Shown piece by piece: positions 1-9,539 of a stretch of DNA of 64,000 nucleotides (its first letter is position 1; the number at the start of each line of letters is the position of its first letter). Source of the stretch: Candidatus Eisenbacteria bacterium (lineage in GTDB: Bacteria > Eisenbacteria > RBG-16-71-46); contig JADLBL010000001.1 of NCBI GenBank assembly GCA_020847735.1, positions 248,001 through 312,000 of the forward strand, written 5' to 3'. Under the pieces are notes generated by a model, which did no database searches, was not told the DNA's origin, and saw only the letters and a program-made list of their open reading frames with translations. The translations under genes were made by a program, and so were the position numbers.

Positions 1-1686
1 CAGGATGGCGGGCGGGACGAGGTCGGCCGCCACCTTCTTGAGTACGGCCTTCTCGTCGAGGCCCGCCAGCTTGAAGCGGTCCGGGAGCGAGTTGGCCAGC
101 GCCACCACCTCGCGGTCGAGGAACGGGAAGCGGCCCTCGACGGAGTTCGCCATCAGCATGCGGTCGCCCTGCGAGGAGAGCAGGTAGGCCGACAGAAGCG
201 TGCGGACCTCGAGGTACTGGTCCTGGGCGAGCGGGGTCCAGCGGGGGAAGGAGGAAGGCAGCTTCGCGATCTGCTCGGCGACCGGGTCGAAGCCGGAAAT
301 CGCGGCCTGCAGGTCGGCCGAGAGCAGGCGGCGCAGCGCGGCGGCGCCGCGCCAGCGCGTGCCGTGCCCGAACCCCGGCGAGCGCCAGGACGCGAGGTCC
401 TGGCCGAAGAACTGCCGGGCCATCGCCGCCTGCGCAACCGGCGAGCGCTCGAGGTAGGGATAGAGCCGCTCGAGCAGTCGCGGGCGTGCGGTGGACTGCG
501 GCTGGCGCGCCCAGAAGCGGCGCAGGCGGGCTTCACGAAAAAGATCGTAGCCGGCGAACATCTCGTCGGCGCCCTCGCCCGTGAGCACCACCTTGATGCC
601 CGTGTCGCGCACCAGACGCGACAGCAGGAACAGGGGCGCGGGCGCGGTGCGCAGGACCGGCCGCTCGGTGTGGGCGATCACCTCCGGGAAGACGCGGGCG
701 ATGTCCGCGCGCGAAACGACCACCTCGTGATGCCGGCTGCCGAGACGCTCGACCATGAGCCGCTGGAACTCCGTCTCGTCGTACTCGGCGTCCCGGAAGC
801 GCAGCGAGAAGGTCTGGAAGTTGCGGCCCATGGAGCGCAGGCCGAGAGCGGCGACGAGCGAGCTGTCGATGCCGCCCGAGAGGTAACTGCCCACCGGCAC
901 GTCCGAGCGCAGCATGCGCAGGCGCGTGGCCTCCTCGAGCGCCTCGCGCGTGGCTCCCGCCGCCGCTTCGAAGTCGCCGGCGAAGTCGTCCGATCCGGCT
1001 TCCGGATAACTCGGCTCCCAGAAGGCGCGGTCGGTGACGCGTCCCTCCACGTAGCAGCGCACGTGACCGGGTTCCAGCTCGCGAACGCCGGCGAAGACCG
1101 TGCGCGGGGGAACGGTGGACCAGAAGGTGAAGACCTCGGCGAGTCCCAGCGGATCGATCGCACGCGTCAGGGCCGGCTCGCCGGCGAACAGCGCCTTCAC
1201 CTCGCTCGCGAACCACAGGCGGCCGTCGTGCTCGGCGAAGTAGAGGGGCCGCACCCCCAGCGGGTCACGGGAGAGGACGAGCCGGCCGGCCTTTTCGTCC
1301 CACAGCGCGATCGCCCACTGGCCGTTGAAGCGCGCGAAGGCGCGCTCGCCCCAGGCCTCCCACGCGTGAACGATCACCTCGGTGTCGCTGCGCGTGCGAA
1401 AGGCGTGCCCCAGCGCCTCGAGCTCGGCGCGCAGCTCGACGTAGTTGAAGATCTCGCCGTTGAACGAAATCCACAGCGTGCCGTCTTCGTTGGCCAGGGG
1501 TTGCTGCCCCGTGGACAGGTCGATGATGGAAAGTCGCGTGTGCGCGAGCCCGGCGCGCCGCTCGCGGTAGGCGCCGCACTCGTCCGGCCCGCGGTGACGC
1601 AGCGCGGTCGCCATCCGGCCCAGCGCCTCGAGCTCGATCGGGGGCGCCCCGGCGCGGAGGTGGATCACGCCGGCGATGCCGCACAT
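1..1686 (-). CDS. asnB: Asparagine synthase (glutamine-hydrolysing), 3' end cut by window edge
   Basis: Makes asparagine from aspartate, ATP and glutamine in the cytoplasm. The protein begins MCGIAGV, so the N-terminal nucleophile of class II glutamine amidotransferases (Cys2) is present. The amidotransferase domain covers roughly residues 1-200, including RHRGPDE and the SFNGEIFNY motif. The synthetase domain follows, with the ATP-pyrophosphatase loop SGGIDSS and the LTGEGADEMFAGYD segment. 562 residues are visible; the family is usually 600-650, so only the C-terminal tail is missing. The ATG at 1686-1684 shares its A with the TGA of the upstream NAD synthase gene (TGATG), so the two are probably translated together. 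A specialised AsnB-like amidotransferase acting on another substrate cannot be excluded. Confidence 0.93.
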   Translation of the reverse strand, partial: MCGIAGVIHLRAGAPPIELEALGRMATALRHRGPDECGAYRERRAGLAHTRLSIIDLSTGQQPLANEDGTLWISFNGEIFNYVELRAELEALGHAFRTRSDTEVIVHAWEAWGERAFARFNGQWAIALWDEKAGRLVLSRDPLGVRPLYFAEHDGRLWFASEVKALFAGEPALTRAIDPLGLAEVFTFWSTVPPRTVFAGVRELEPGHVRCYVEGRVTDRAFWEPSYPEAGSDDFAGDFEAAAGATREALEEATRLRMLRSDVPVGSYLSGGIDSSLVAALGLRSMGRNFQTFSLRFRDAEYDETEFQRLMVERLGSRHHEVVVSRADIARVFPEVIAHTERPVLRTAPAPLFLLSRLVRDTGIKVVLTGEGADEMFAGYDLFREARLRRFWARQPQSTARPRLLERLYPYLERSPVAQAAMARQFFGQDLASWRSPGFGHGTRWRGAAALRRLLSADLQAAISGFDPVAEQIAKLPSSFPRWTPLAQDQYLEVRTLLSAYLLSSQGDRMLMANSVEGRFPFLDREVVALANSLPDRFKLAGLDEKAVLKKVAADLVPPAIL

Positions 1687-2666
1687 CAGTGCGAGATCTC
1701 CGCGACCGGATGGACGAGCATCGGGTGAAGCTGCAGGTAGCGGGTGCTGCGCCGTTTCTGGTCGATGTCGCGGTAGACGCGCTCGACCTGTTCGGCGGTC
1801 AGCCCGACGACGCCGGCCAGCTCCGCGGCCGGCACGCCGTGGTTGCGCCCGTAGAGGCACAGGTCCATGCGGTCGTAGGGAAGCGCGAAGTAAAACTCCT
1901 CCTGCGTCTGCGGCAGCGAGAACGTGTCGGTGGTCGGCGTGCGCCGGCGGATCTCGTCGGGAACCCCGAGGTGTTCCGCCAGCTGGAAGACCTGGGTCTT
2001 GTACAGGTGGGCGATCGGCTTGAAATCCGCCGCGCCGTCGCCCTGCTTCACGAAGAAGCCCTGGTCGTACTCGAGCCGGTTCGGAGTTCCCGCCACGGCG
2101 TAGTTGAGGCGATCCGCGTGGTAGTACTCCATCATCTTGCGGATCCGCTGCTTGAAGTTCGTCGCGGCGATCAACTGCAGGTACGGCTTGAGCGGCACCT
2201 TCGCCGTGCGGCTGGCGCCATCGGGCGACTGAACGGTCAGCTCGGAGACGTTGATCCGGTCGCCGTCGAGGATGGACGGCAGCGTGACCTTGAACTTCCA
2301 GCCGGACCGGTAGTCCGGGAACACCATGCGAATGGCCTCGTCCTGCCGCTCGTAACATCCCGCCGCCGCCACGATCGGGCCGATGTTCTCGACCAGCGTC
2401 GGAATGCCGAAGCGCGTGCCCAGCGCCCGGCCGAGTTCCAGCGAGGCGTCGGAGGAGTCCCGCTCCGGCATGAGCAGCGCCTGCACCCGCTCGCCGCCGA
2501 GGGCGCGGGCGCACAGAGCGGCCGTGACCGAGCTGTCAATGCCGCCGGAAACGCCGACCACCACGCCGCGGCGCTTGAGCGTGCCGAGCACCTGGCTGCG
2601 AATTGCTTCCTCGATCTCCGAGACGGCGGCCGCCGCGTCCAGGCGAAGGACGTCTTTCGTCAGCAT
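1686..2666 (-). CDS. nadE: NAD(+) synthase, short ammonia-dependent type
   Basis: Converts deamido-NAD to NAD using ATP and ammonia. The 326-residue protein has the PP-loop SGGIDSS at residues 40-46, the NAD-synthase motif GTPNRLEYDQGFF and a KQGDGAADFKPIAHLYKTQV segment. It lacks the nitrilase-type glutaminase domain of the long form. The reading frame is open further upstream, but the ATG at 2666 has AAAGGGG about 7 bases before it and begins the conserved part, so I chose it. The gene overlaps asnB by one base. That coupling to a glutamine-using enzyme is notable, although whether the amidotransferase supplies ammonia here is only a guess. A TGCTATTCT extended -10 lies 30 bases upstream. 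Confidence 0.93.
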   Translation of the reverse strand: MLTKDVLRLDAAAAVSEIEEAIRSQVLGTLKRRGVVVGVSGGIDSSVTAALCARALGGERVQALLMPERDSSDASLELGRALGTRFGIPTLVENIGPIVAAAGCYERQDEAIRMVFPDYRSGWKFKVTLPSILDGDRINVSELTVQSPDGASRTAKVPLKPYLQLIAATNFKQRIRKMMEYYHADRLNYAVAGTPNRLEYDQGFFVKQGDGAADFKPIAHLYKTQVFQLAEHLGVPDEIRRRTPTTDTFSLPQTQEEFYFALPYDRMDLCLYGRNHGVPAAELAGVVGLTAEQVERVYRDIDQKRRSTRYLQLHPMLVHPVAEISH

Positions 2667-2695
2667 CTGGGAATACCCCTTTCGGTTGGCCGGGG

Positions 2696-2704
2696 AGAAT
2701 AGCA
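2696..2704 (-). promoter_or_regulatory. Extended -10 element for nadE-asnB
   Basis: Reads TGCTATTCT on the minus strand, which matches an extended -10 (TGn plus TATTCT). It lies about 30 bases before the nadE start codon. No good -35 box is visible, as is allowed for extended -10 promoters. Confidence 0.45.
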
Positions 2705-2782
2705 TGCCCCGGTTCGGGCCCGCGATGCGCCGGGAGACGCCGCGTACGACCGCCGCAGCCCGCGCCCGCGAGCGGCGATCGC

Positions 2783-2812
2783 TTGTCGGGCGCGCGGCCG
2801 GCTCGCTACATT
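2783..2812 (+). promoter_or_regulatory. Candidate sigma-70-type promoter of the urate operon
   Basis: TTGTCG (2783-2788), an 18-base spacer and TACATT (2807-2812), in the context GCTACATT. It ends about 40 bases before the puuD start. Confidence 0.45.
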
Positions 2813-2851
2813 CCCGCATTCCCGCCGTGACGCTCCAATCCTTGGGGAACC

Positions 2852-4054
2852 ATGAACGCCTTCCTGCACGAGTGGCTGAACGTCCTGCTGCGCGTGGCCC
2901 ACGTGGTCGCGGCCATCATGTGGATCGGCGATTCGTTCCTGTTCATGTGGCTGGACTCCTCGCTCCGGCGCGGACGGGAGGATCGCCCCGGCGACGTGGC
3001 CGGCGAACTGTGGATGACGCATTCGGGCGGCTTCTACGAGGTCGTCAAGTACCGTTCGCTCGCGCGACTGCCGGAGCGGCTCTACTGGTTCATGTGGCAG
3101 AGCTATTCGACGTGGATCACCGGCGTGCTCCTGCTGGCCGTGGTCTTCGGACTCGGCGGCCGCGCGATGCTCCTCGGCCCGGATTCGACCCTGGCGCAGG
3201 GCTCCGCCGTCGCGATCGCCTTCGGCGTGCTGGTGGCGGGGTGGCTCGTCTACGAGGGACTGTGCCGGATCCCGGCGCTGCGCGGCCCGGCGTTCGCCGT
3301 CGCGGGCCTGGCCGTCGTCACCGCCGCCGCCTGGTGGCTCGGCCAGGTCTTCACGCCGCGGGCCGCGTTCCTGCTCACCGGGGCGGCGTGCGGCACGATC
3401 ATGACCGCCAACGTCTTCTTCGTGATCATCCCCGGGCAGTCGCGGATGGTCGCGGCCACCCGCGAGGGTCGCGCCGTGGACGTCTCGCACGGCCTGCGCG
3501 CCAAGGAGCGCTCGACGCACAACCACTACCTGACCCTGCCCGTGCTGCTGATGATGCTGTCGAACCACTTCCCGGCGCTTTACGGAGCGCCGCACGCCTG
3601 GGCGGTGCTCGGGTTGCTGTTCGTCTTCGGCGCCGGCGCCAAGCTGATGATGAACCGGCTCGCGGCGACGCCGTGGCCGGTCGTGGCGGGAACGCTCGCG
3701 AGCCTGGCCGGCGCGATCGCCTTCACGCTTCCGCCCGGTCCCGGCGCCGGGGTGCGCGCGCTCGCCGGTCACGCTCCGGTGGACGACGCGACGGCCCGGG
3801 CGATCGTGCAGGCGCGTTGCGCGAGCTGCCACGCGACGCATCCCGGCAACGAGGCCTTCACGGCGCCGCCCGCGGGCGTGGTGTTCGAGAGCCCCGAACA
3901 GATGCGCGCCTACGCCGACCGCATCCTGTTCCGGGTCGTCGAGACCAAGACCATGCCGCTCGGCAACCTGACGGGCATCACCGACGAGGAGCGCGTCACC
4001 CTCGGCGCCTGGGCCTGGCAGCAGACGCACGGCGGAGCCGGCTCCCGGCCGTGA
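2852..4054 (+). CDS. puuD: Urate hydroxylase PuuD: membrane urate oxidase domain plus cytochrome c domain
   Basis: Oxidises urate to 5-hydroxyisourate and is the first enzyme of this operon. The 400-residue protein has an N-terminal multi-helix membrane domain of the PuuD type (HVVAAIMWIGDSF near the start, the RSLARLPERLYWF region, and several hydrophobic segments up to about residue 300). A C-terminal class I cytochrome c domain carries the haem motif CASCH near residue 330 and a distal methionine in the KTMPLGN segment. This arrangement is known for the PuuD family, where electrons pass to the respiratory chain instead of making peroxide. Its TGA overlaps the GTG start of allB (GTGA). Membrane-bound. 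Confidence 0.94.
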   Translation: MNAFLHEWLNVLLRVAHVVAAIMWIGDSFLFMWLDSSLRRGREDRPGDVAGELWMTHSGGFYEVVKYRSLARLPERLYWFMWQSYSTWITGVLLLAVVFGLGGRAMLLGPDSTLAQGSAVAIAFGVLVAGWLVYEGLCRIPALRGPAFAVAGLAVVTAAAWWLGQVFTPRAAFLLTGAACGTIMTANVFFVIIPGQSRMVAATREGRAVDVSHGLRAKERSTHNHYLTLPVLLMMLSNHFPALYGAPHAWAVLGLLFVFGAGAKLMMNRLAATPWPVVAGTLASLAGAIAFTLPPGPGAGVRALAGHAPVDDATARAIVQARCASCHATHPGNEAFTAPPAGVVFESPEQMRAYADRILFRVVETKTMPLGNLTGITDEERVTLGAWAWQQTHGGAGSRP

Positions 4055-5436
4055 ACGACTCGTTCGTCCTTCGCGGTGCGCGGGTGCTCGTGGACGGCGC
4101 CGTGCGGCCCGCGGCGGTGCACGTGCGGGGGGGTCGGATCGCCGGCATCGGCGCCGCCGATGATTCGCCCCGCGGCGAAGCGTTGGTCGAGGCCGGCGAG
4201 CTGCTCGTCGCTCCGGGTGTCGTGGACGCGCACGTCCACGTCAACGAACCCGGGCGGACGGATTGGGAAGGCTGGTCGAGCGCGACCTCGGCCGCCGCGG
4301 CCGGCGGAGTGACGACGCTCGTCGAAATGCCGCTGAACGGCCTCCCGCCCACGACCGGCGAAGCGGGCGTTCGCGCCCGCCGCGAGGCGCTGGCCGGAAA
4401 GGCGCGCGTGGACGTCGCGCTGTGGGGCGGACTCGTTTCGGCCGAGCGCGCTCCGCTTTCGGAACTTGCGGCGCTCGGGGTGGCCGGCATCAAGTGCTTC
4501 CTGTGCCCCTCCGGCGTCCCCGAGTTCCCGCACGTCGGCGAAGCGGAGCTCGAGGCGACGCTGCCGCAGCTGCGCGACCTGGGAATGCCCCTGCTCGTGC
4601 ATGCGGAATCCCCGGCGGCGCTCGCGCGCGCGGCATCGGCCGCCACGGCGGGCGACCCGCGCGCGTATGCGACCTGGCTCGCCCTTCGCCCCCCGGAGGT
4701 GGAGGAGGAGGCGATCGATCTGCTGGTGCACCTCGCGCGGCGGCACCACGCCCACATCCATGTCGTGCATGTTTCGAGCCGGGGCGGCGCGGAGCGCATC
4801 GCGCGCGCCCGCGCCGAAGGCGTACCCATCACGGGGGAGACCTGTCCGCACTACCTGAGCTTCGTCGCCGGCGACGTTCCCGCCGGCGCCACCGAGTTCA
4901 AGTGCGCTCCGCCGCTTCGCGGCGCCGAGCATCGGCAGGCGCTGTGGGCCGCGCTCCTTTCGGGCGCGCTCGATCTGGTGGCGAGCGACCACTCGCCCTG
5001 CCCGCCGGAACTCAAGGACAGGGCCAGCGGCGATTTCCTGCTGGCCTGGGGTGGCATCGCCTCGCTGCAACTGCTGCTGCCCGCGGTCTGGACCGGCGCG
5101 GCCGCGCGCGGCGTCACGCCCGGACACCTGTTCCGCTGGCTCTCCTCGGCCCCTGCCGCGCTCGCCGGCCTCCAAGGCCGCAAGGGGAGTCTCGCGCCGG
5201 GGCGCGACGCCGATTTCGTGCTGTGGGACGATGCGGCCGAGTTCACGGTCGAACCCGGACACCTGCAGCACCGTCATCCCCTGTCGCCGTGGGCGGGACG
5301 CACGCTCCGCGGAGTCGTCCGGCAGACCTGGCTTCGCGGCCGGCTCGTCTATGATGCCGGCCGCGGCTTCGTCGAACCTCCCGGCGGGACTTACCTGCCG
5401 GTGCACCGGCGGCGCGGGACGCCCGCGCGCTCCTAG
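4051..5436 (+). CDS. allB: Allantoinase
   Basis: Hydrolyses allantoin to allantoate. The 461-residue cytoplasmic amidohydrolase shows the binuclear metal site: the DAHVHVNEPGRTDWEG motif, a likely carboxylated lysine in AGIKCF, and further ligands in HAES, HVVHVSS and ASDHSPCPPE. The length fits the family (about 450). The start is the GTG at 4051, which overlaps the puuD stop; the frame is open far upstream, but that part is only a shadow of the puuD frame. A related dihydropyrimidinase-type hydrolase is possible in principle, but the neighbours make allantoinase by far the best call. Confidence 0.95.
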   Translation: MNDSFVLRGARVLVDGAVRPAAVHVRGGRIAGIGAADDSPRGEALVEAGELLVAPGVVDAHVHVNEPGRTDWEGWSSATSAAAAGGVTTLVEMPLNGLPPTTGEAGVRARREALAGKARVDVALWGGLVSAERAPLSELAALGVAGIKCFLCPSGVPEFPHVGEAELEATLPQLRDLGMPLLVHAESPAALARAASAATAGDPRAYATWLALRPPEVEEEAIDLLVHLARRHHAHIHVVHVSSRGGAERIARARAEGVPITGETCPHYLSFVAGDVPAGATEFKCAPPLRGAEHRQALWAALLSGALDLVASDHSPCPPELKDRASGDFLLAWGGIASLQLLLPAVWTGAAARGVTPGHLFRWLSSAPAALAGLQGRKGSLAPGRDADFVLWDDAAEFTVEPGHLQHRHPLSPWAGRTLRGVVRQTWLRGRLVYDAGRGFVEPPGGTYLPVHRRRGTPARS

Positions 5437-5448
5437 AAAGGAAACGAC

Positions 5449-7044
5449 GTGCAGCCCCTTGCGACGCCCGAGGCGCTCGCCCACCTGACGGAACTCTCAC
5501 TGGATGCGACCGGTGCGTTCGTCCTGTTCGCGACCGACGACTATTTCGCTCCCAAGGAATCGCTGCTGCGTCCGCACGCGCCCGAGTGGCGCGAGGGGGC
5601 GTACACGGAACGTGGGAAATGGATGGACGGCTGGGAGTCCGCGCGGCGCCGCAGCCCGGGACACGACTGGGCCATCGTCCGTCTCGGCATCCCCGGGCGG
5701 ATCGAGGCGATCGTCTGCGACACGACGCACTTCAAGGGCAACGCTCCCCAGGAAGTCTCGCTCGAAGCGCTCGAGGCGCCGTCCGACACGTCCCTCGAGG
5801 AACTGCTCGCGATGCCACGAGCCCACGACGCCGCGGAGGCCGCGTCGCTCGCGGGCCGCGCCTGGGTCGAGTGCGTGCCGAGAACGGCGGTCCGCCCGGA
5901 TTCCGTCAACGTGCTCGCGGCCGCGGCGCCGCCCCGCGCCACCCACGTGCGGCTGCACATCCACCCCGACGGCGGCGTCGCCCGACTGCGCGTCTTCGGC
6001 CGCGTCCGTCCCGAAGCGGACGTCTTCCGGGGGCCGGGGTCGGTGGACCTCGCGGCCATCGAGAACGGCGGAACGATCGCGCTCGCGAGCGATTCGTTCT
6101 TCGGCCCGCCCGGCAACCTGCTGCTGCCGGGGCGTGGAACGAACATGGGTGATGGCTGGGAAACCCGGCGTCGCCGCACGCCCGGCTCGGACTGGTGCGT
6201 GATCCGGCTCGGCCGGCGGGGGCTGGTGCAGCATCTCGAGCTCGACACCCACTTCTTCAAGGGCAACGCGCCGCAGGCGGTCCGCATCGAGTGGCTCGAC
6301 GCCGGCGCGGAAGCGGGGGAGATGGATTCCAGCGAGGTGAAGGCAAGCCTCGCGTCCGAGTCCGCGTGGCGGACGCTGGTGGGACGGACGGTGGTCTCGC
6401 AGCACCGGCGGCACCGGTTGGTGCCGGCCTTCGGCCGCGTGGTCACGCACCTTCGCGTCCACATCCTTCCGCACGGCGGCGTGAACCGGCTGCGCGTTTT
6501 CGGCGAGGCCGCGGACTCCGCGGGCGAGCGCCGGGCGCTCGCCCATCTTCTCGAGCAGCCGCCGGCAGCGCGGCAGGAAACGCTGAGCGGCTTCGGGGCC
6601 TCGGCGGAGTTCGCCCGGGCTCTGGAGTCCCGCCTGCCCGTCGTCACGGTGCGGGAACTCCTCGCACAGGCGGCTGCGGCACTGGCGTCTCTTGGCGAGA
6701 CGGACTTGATCGCCGCCTTCTCGGCGCATCCGCGGCTCGGCGCCGCCCCGGTTGCGACCGACTCGACGCCGCACGCCGAATCCTCGCGCCGCGAGCAGGC
6801 GGCCCTGGGCGCCTCGGCTTCGGAGCTGCGCGAGCGGCTGTCCGCCGGCGGCGAAGCCTATGCCCGCAAGTTCGGCTTTCCATTCCTCGCCTTCGCGAGC
6901 GGTCGCGGGGCGCGCGAGCTGCTGGAGTTGCTCGAGGAGCGCCTCGAGAACGACCGGCCGGCGGAGATCTCGAACGCGTCGCTCGAGCTGGCGCGCATTG
7001 TCCGGCTGCGCATCGGGCGCTGGCTCGACGCGCACGCAGACTGA
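5449..7044 (+). CDS. Allantoicase fused to OHCU decarboxylase
   Basis: A bifunctional 531-residue protein. Residues about 15-350 hold the two repeated allantoicase halves (motifs WMDGWESARRR and GDGWETRRRRTPG, each followed by an HFKGNAPQ or HFFKGNAPQ segment), which cleave allantoate to ureidoglycolate and urea. Residues about 365-531 form an OHCU decarboxylase with the catalytic HPRLG, the following SRREQ and the KFGFPF motif, which makes (S)-allantoin from the HIU-hydrolase product. The two activities flank allantoinase in the pathway. The start is a GTG at 5449 with AAAGGA six bases before it, 12 bases after allB. Fusions of OHCU decarboxylase with HIU hydrolase are better known than this one. 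Confidence 0.92.
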   Translation: MQPLATPEALAHLTELSLDATGAFVLFATDDYFAPKESLLRPHAPEWREGAYTERGKWMDGWESARRRSPGHDWAIVRLGIPGRIEAIVCDTTHFKGNAPQEVSLEALEAPSDTSLEELLAMPRAHDAAEAASLAGRAWVECVPRTAVRPDSVNVLAAAAPPRATHVRLHIHPDGGVARLRVFGRVRPEADVFRGPGSVDLAAIENGGTIALASDSFFGPPGNLLLPGRGTNMGDGWETRRRRTPGSDWCVIRLGRRGLVQHLELDTHFFKGNAPQAVRIEWLDAGAEAGEMDSSEVKASLASESAWRTLVGRTVVSQHRRHRLVPAFGRVVTHLRVHILPHGGVNRLRVFGEAADSAGERRALAHLLEQPPAARQETLSGFGASAEFARALESRLPVVTVRELLAQAAAALASLGETDLIAAFSAHPRLGAAPVATDSTPHAESSRREQAALGASASELRERLSAGGEAYARKFGFPFLAFASGRGARELLELLEERLENDRPAEISNASLELARIVRLRIGRWLDAHAD

Positions 7045-7078
7045 GTCGCCAAAGCTTCTCTTGCAGCGGAGGTCGGTC

Positions 7079-7417
7079 TTGGGAATCAGCACGCACATCC
7101 TCGACACGGGTCGAGGCCGCCCGGCCGTCGGCATTCCGGTGACGCTCGAGGAACGCCGCGGGGACGCCTGGGTACCCATCGGCTCGGCCGAGAGCGACAC
7201 GGACGGCCGGGTGCGCTCGCTCGTGCCCGCGGGCCGCGAGGTGGCGGCGGGCACTCACCGGCTGCGCTTCGATCTGCAGGGGTGGAGTTCGGCGCAGGGT
7301 TCTCCGGGCTTCTTTCCCGTCGTCGAGATCACCTTCCGCGTGGACGATCCGGCCGGCCACTATCACGTCCCGCTGCTGCTCGGCGCCTTCGGCTACACGA
7401 CGTATCGGGGAACTTGA
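7079..7417 (+). CDS. uraH: 5-hydroxyisourate hydrolase (transthyretin-like)
   Basis: Hydrolyses 5-hydroxyisourate to OHCU. The small 112-residue protein has the family signatures STHILDTGRGRPA at the N terminus, HRLRFDL in the middle and a C-terminal YRGT, where most members end YRGS. The start is a TTG at 7079. It is supported by a clear GGAGG six bases upstream and by the conserved second residues (GISTHILD), and no ATG or GTG fits. The stop overlaps the allA start (TGATG). The terminal Thr for Ser is conservative and should be tolerated. Confidence 0.95.
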   Translation: MGISTHILDTGRGRPAVGIPVTLEERRGDAWVPIGSAESDTDGRVRSLVPAGREVAAGTHRLRFDLQGWSSAQGSPGFFPVVEITFRVDDPAGHYHVPLLLGAFGYTTYRGT

Positions 7418-7932
7418 TGGCCGCCCGGCCGCGCCGCGTCGTCGCGGCGCCGATGGATCGCGAGGCCTTCGCGCCGTTCGGCGAACTGCTCACCGCGCCG
7501 GCAGCATTCGCCCGCCGAGTGAACCTCGGCACCGCCGGCCGCGCCGATCGCCTCGCGACGCTCGAGAACACCCGCGAGTCGGCGCGCCCCAACGTCGCCC
7601 TGTTCCGTTGCGACGCGCAGACGCTGCCGCGGCGGATCACGCTGCTCGAGCGGCATCCACACTCGACGCAGCTCTTCGCGGCGTTGCGCGGCGGCGAGTG
7701 GCTGCTGGTCGTCGCTCCGAACCGGGCCGACGGCGGCCCGGACGAGGGCGCGTTGCGCGCCTTTCGGTGTCCCCCGGGCAGCGGCGTCAACCTGCGCCGC
7801 GGCGTCTGGCACCACCCCGTGCTGGCGATCGGGCAGGATGCCGAGCTGCTGATGCTGGCCTGGGAGGACGGCGGCGCGGGGGACTGCGAGGAGCGGCCAC
7901 TCGGCGAGCCCGTCGAAGTGTCGGCGGGCTGA
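7417..7932 (+). CDS. allA: Ureidoglycolate lyase
   Basis: Splits ureidoglycolate to glyoxylate and urea, the last step of the operon. The 171-residue cupin-like protein has the AllA signatures FAPFGELL near the N terminus, a HPHSTQLF motif and GVWHHPV near residue 125. The ATG at 7417 shares its A with the TGA of uraH. A GC hairpin follows. With puuD, allB, the fusion protein and uraH it completes the path from urate to glyoxylate. Confidence 0.92.
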   Translation: MAARPRRVVAAPMDREAFAPFGELLTAPAAFARRVNLGTAGRADRLATLENTRESARPNVALFRCDAQTLPRRITLLERHPHSTQLFAALRGGEWLLVVAPNRADGGPDEGALRAFRCPPGSGVNLRRGVWHHPVLAIGQDAELLMLAWEDGGAGDCEERPLGEPVEVSAG

Positions 7933-7965
7933 GGGCCGCGCCATACGAACGGGAGCGCGTCGGTC

Positions 7966-8002
7966 CGGGACCGCCTGGGCGATTGCGACCCGGGCGGTCC
8001 CG
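7966..8002. terminator. Hairpin between convergent allA and gltA
   Basis: Arms 7966-7979 and 7989-8002 pair over 14 positions with one mismatch around a 9-base loop. There is no U-tract. It sits between two convergent stop codons, so it probably serves both strands. Confidence 0.55.
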
Positions 8003-8012
8003 CGCGGGTCGC

Positions 8013-9311
<1,299 letters not shown>

Positions 9312-9449
9312 GAGTTCTCCTCCACGGGAACGGATCCGGCGGTTGCTCATGGCCCGCGAGCGACGCTCCGTTCCGGGGTCGTCGAGGCCTCGATGGGGCG
9401 GGTGGGTGCGGCGCGGACGGCGCGTGGCGCCGTCCGGCGCTGGCGGCGC

Positions 9450-9458
9450 AGTGTAGCA
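9450..9458 (-). promoter_or_regulatory. Extended -10 element for gltA
   Basis: Reads TGCTACACT on the minus strand. It implies a leader of about 130 bases before the gltA start. No clear -35 box is visible. Confidence 0.4.
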
Positions 9459-9539
9459 GGGAACGGTCCGGCGGGCGCGCCGCCGGGTCGGTGCATTCGG
9501 CGCTGGCCGGGGCTCGCACGCGCCCCTATGCTGCGCGCC

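Noticed and set aside
3910-7254. Long minus-strand frames opposite the urate operon
   Set aside because: They mirror the allantoinase and allantoicase genes; no start sites, motifs or signal peptides support them.
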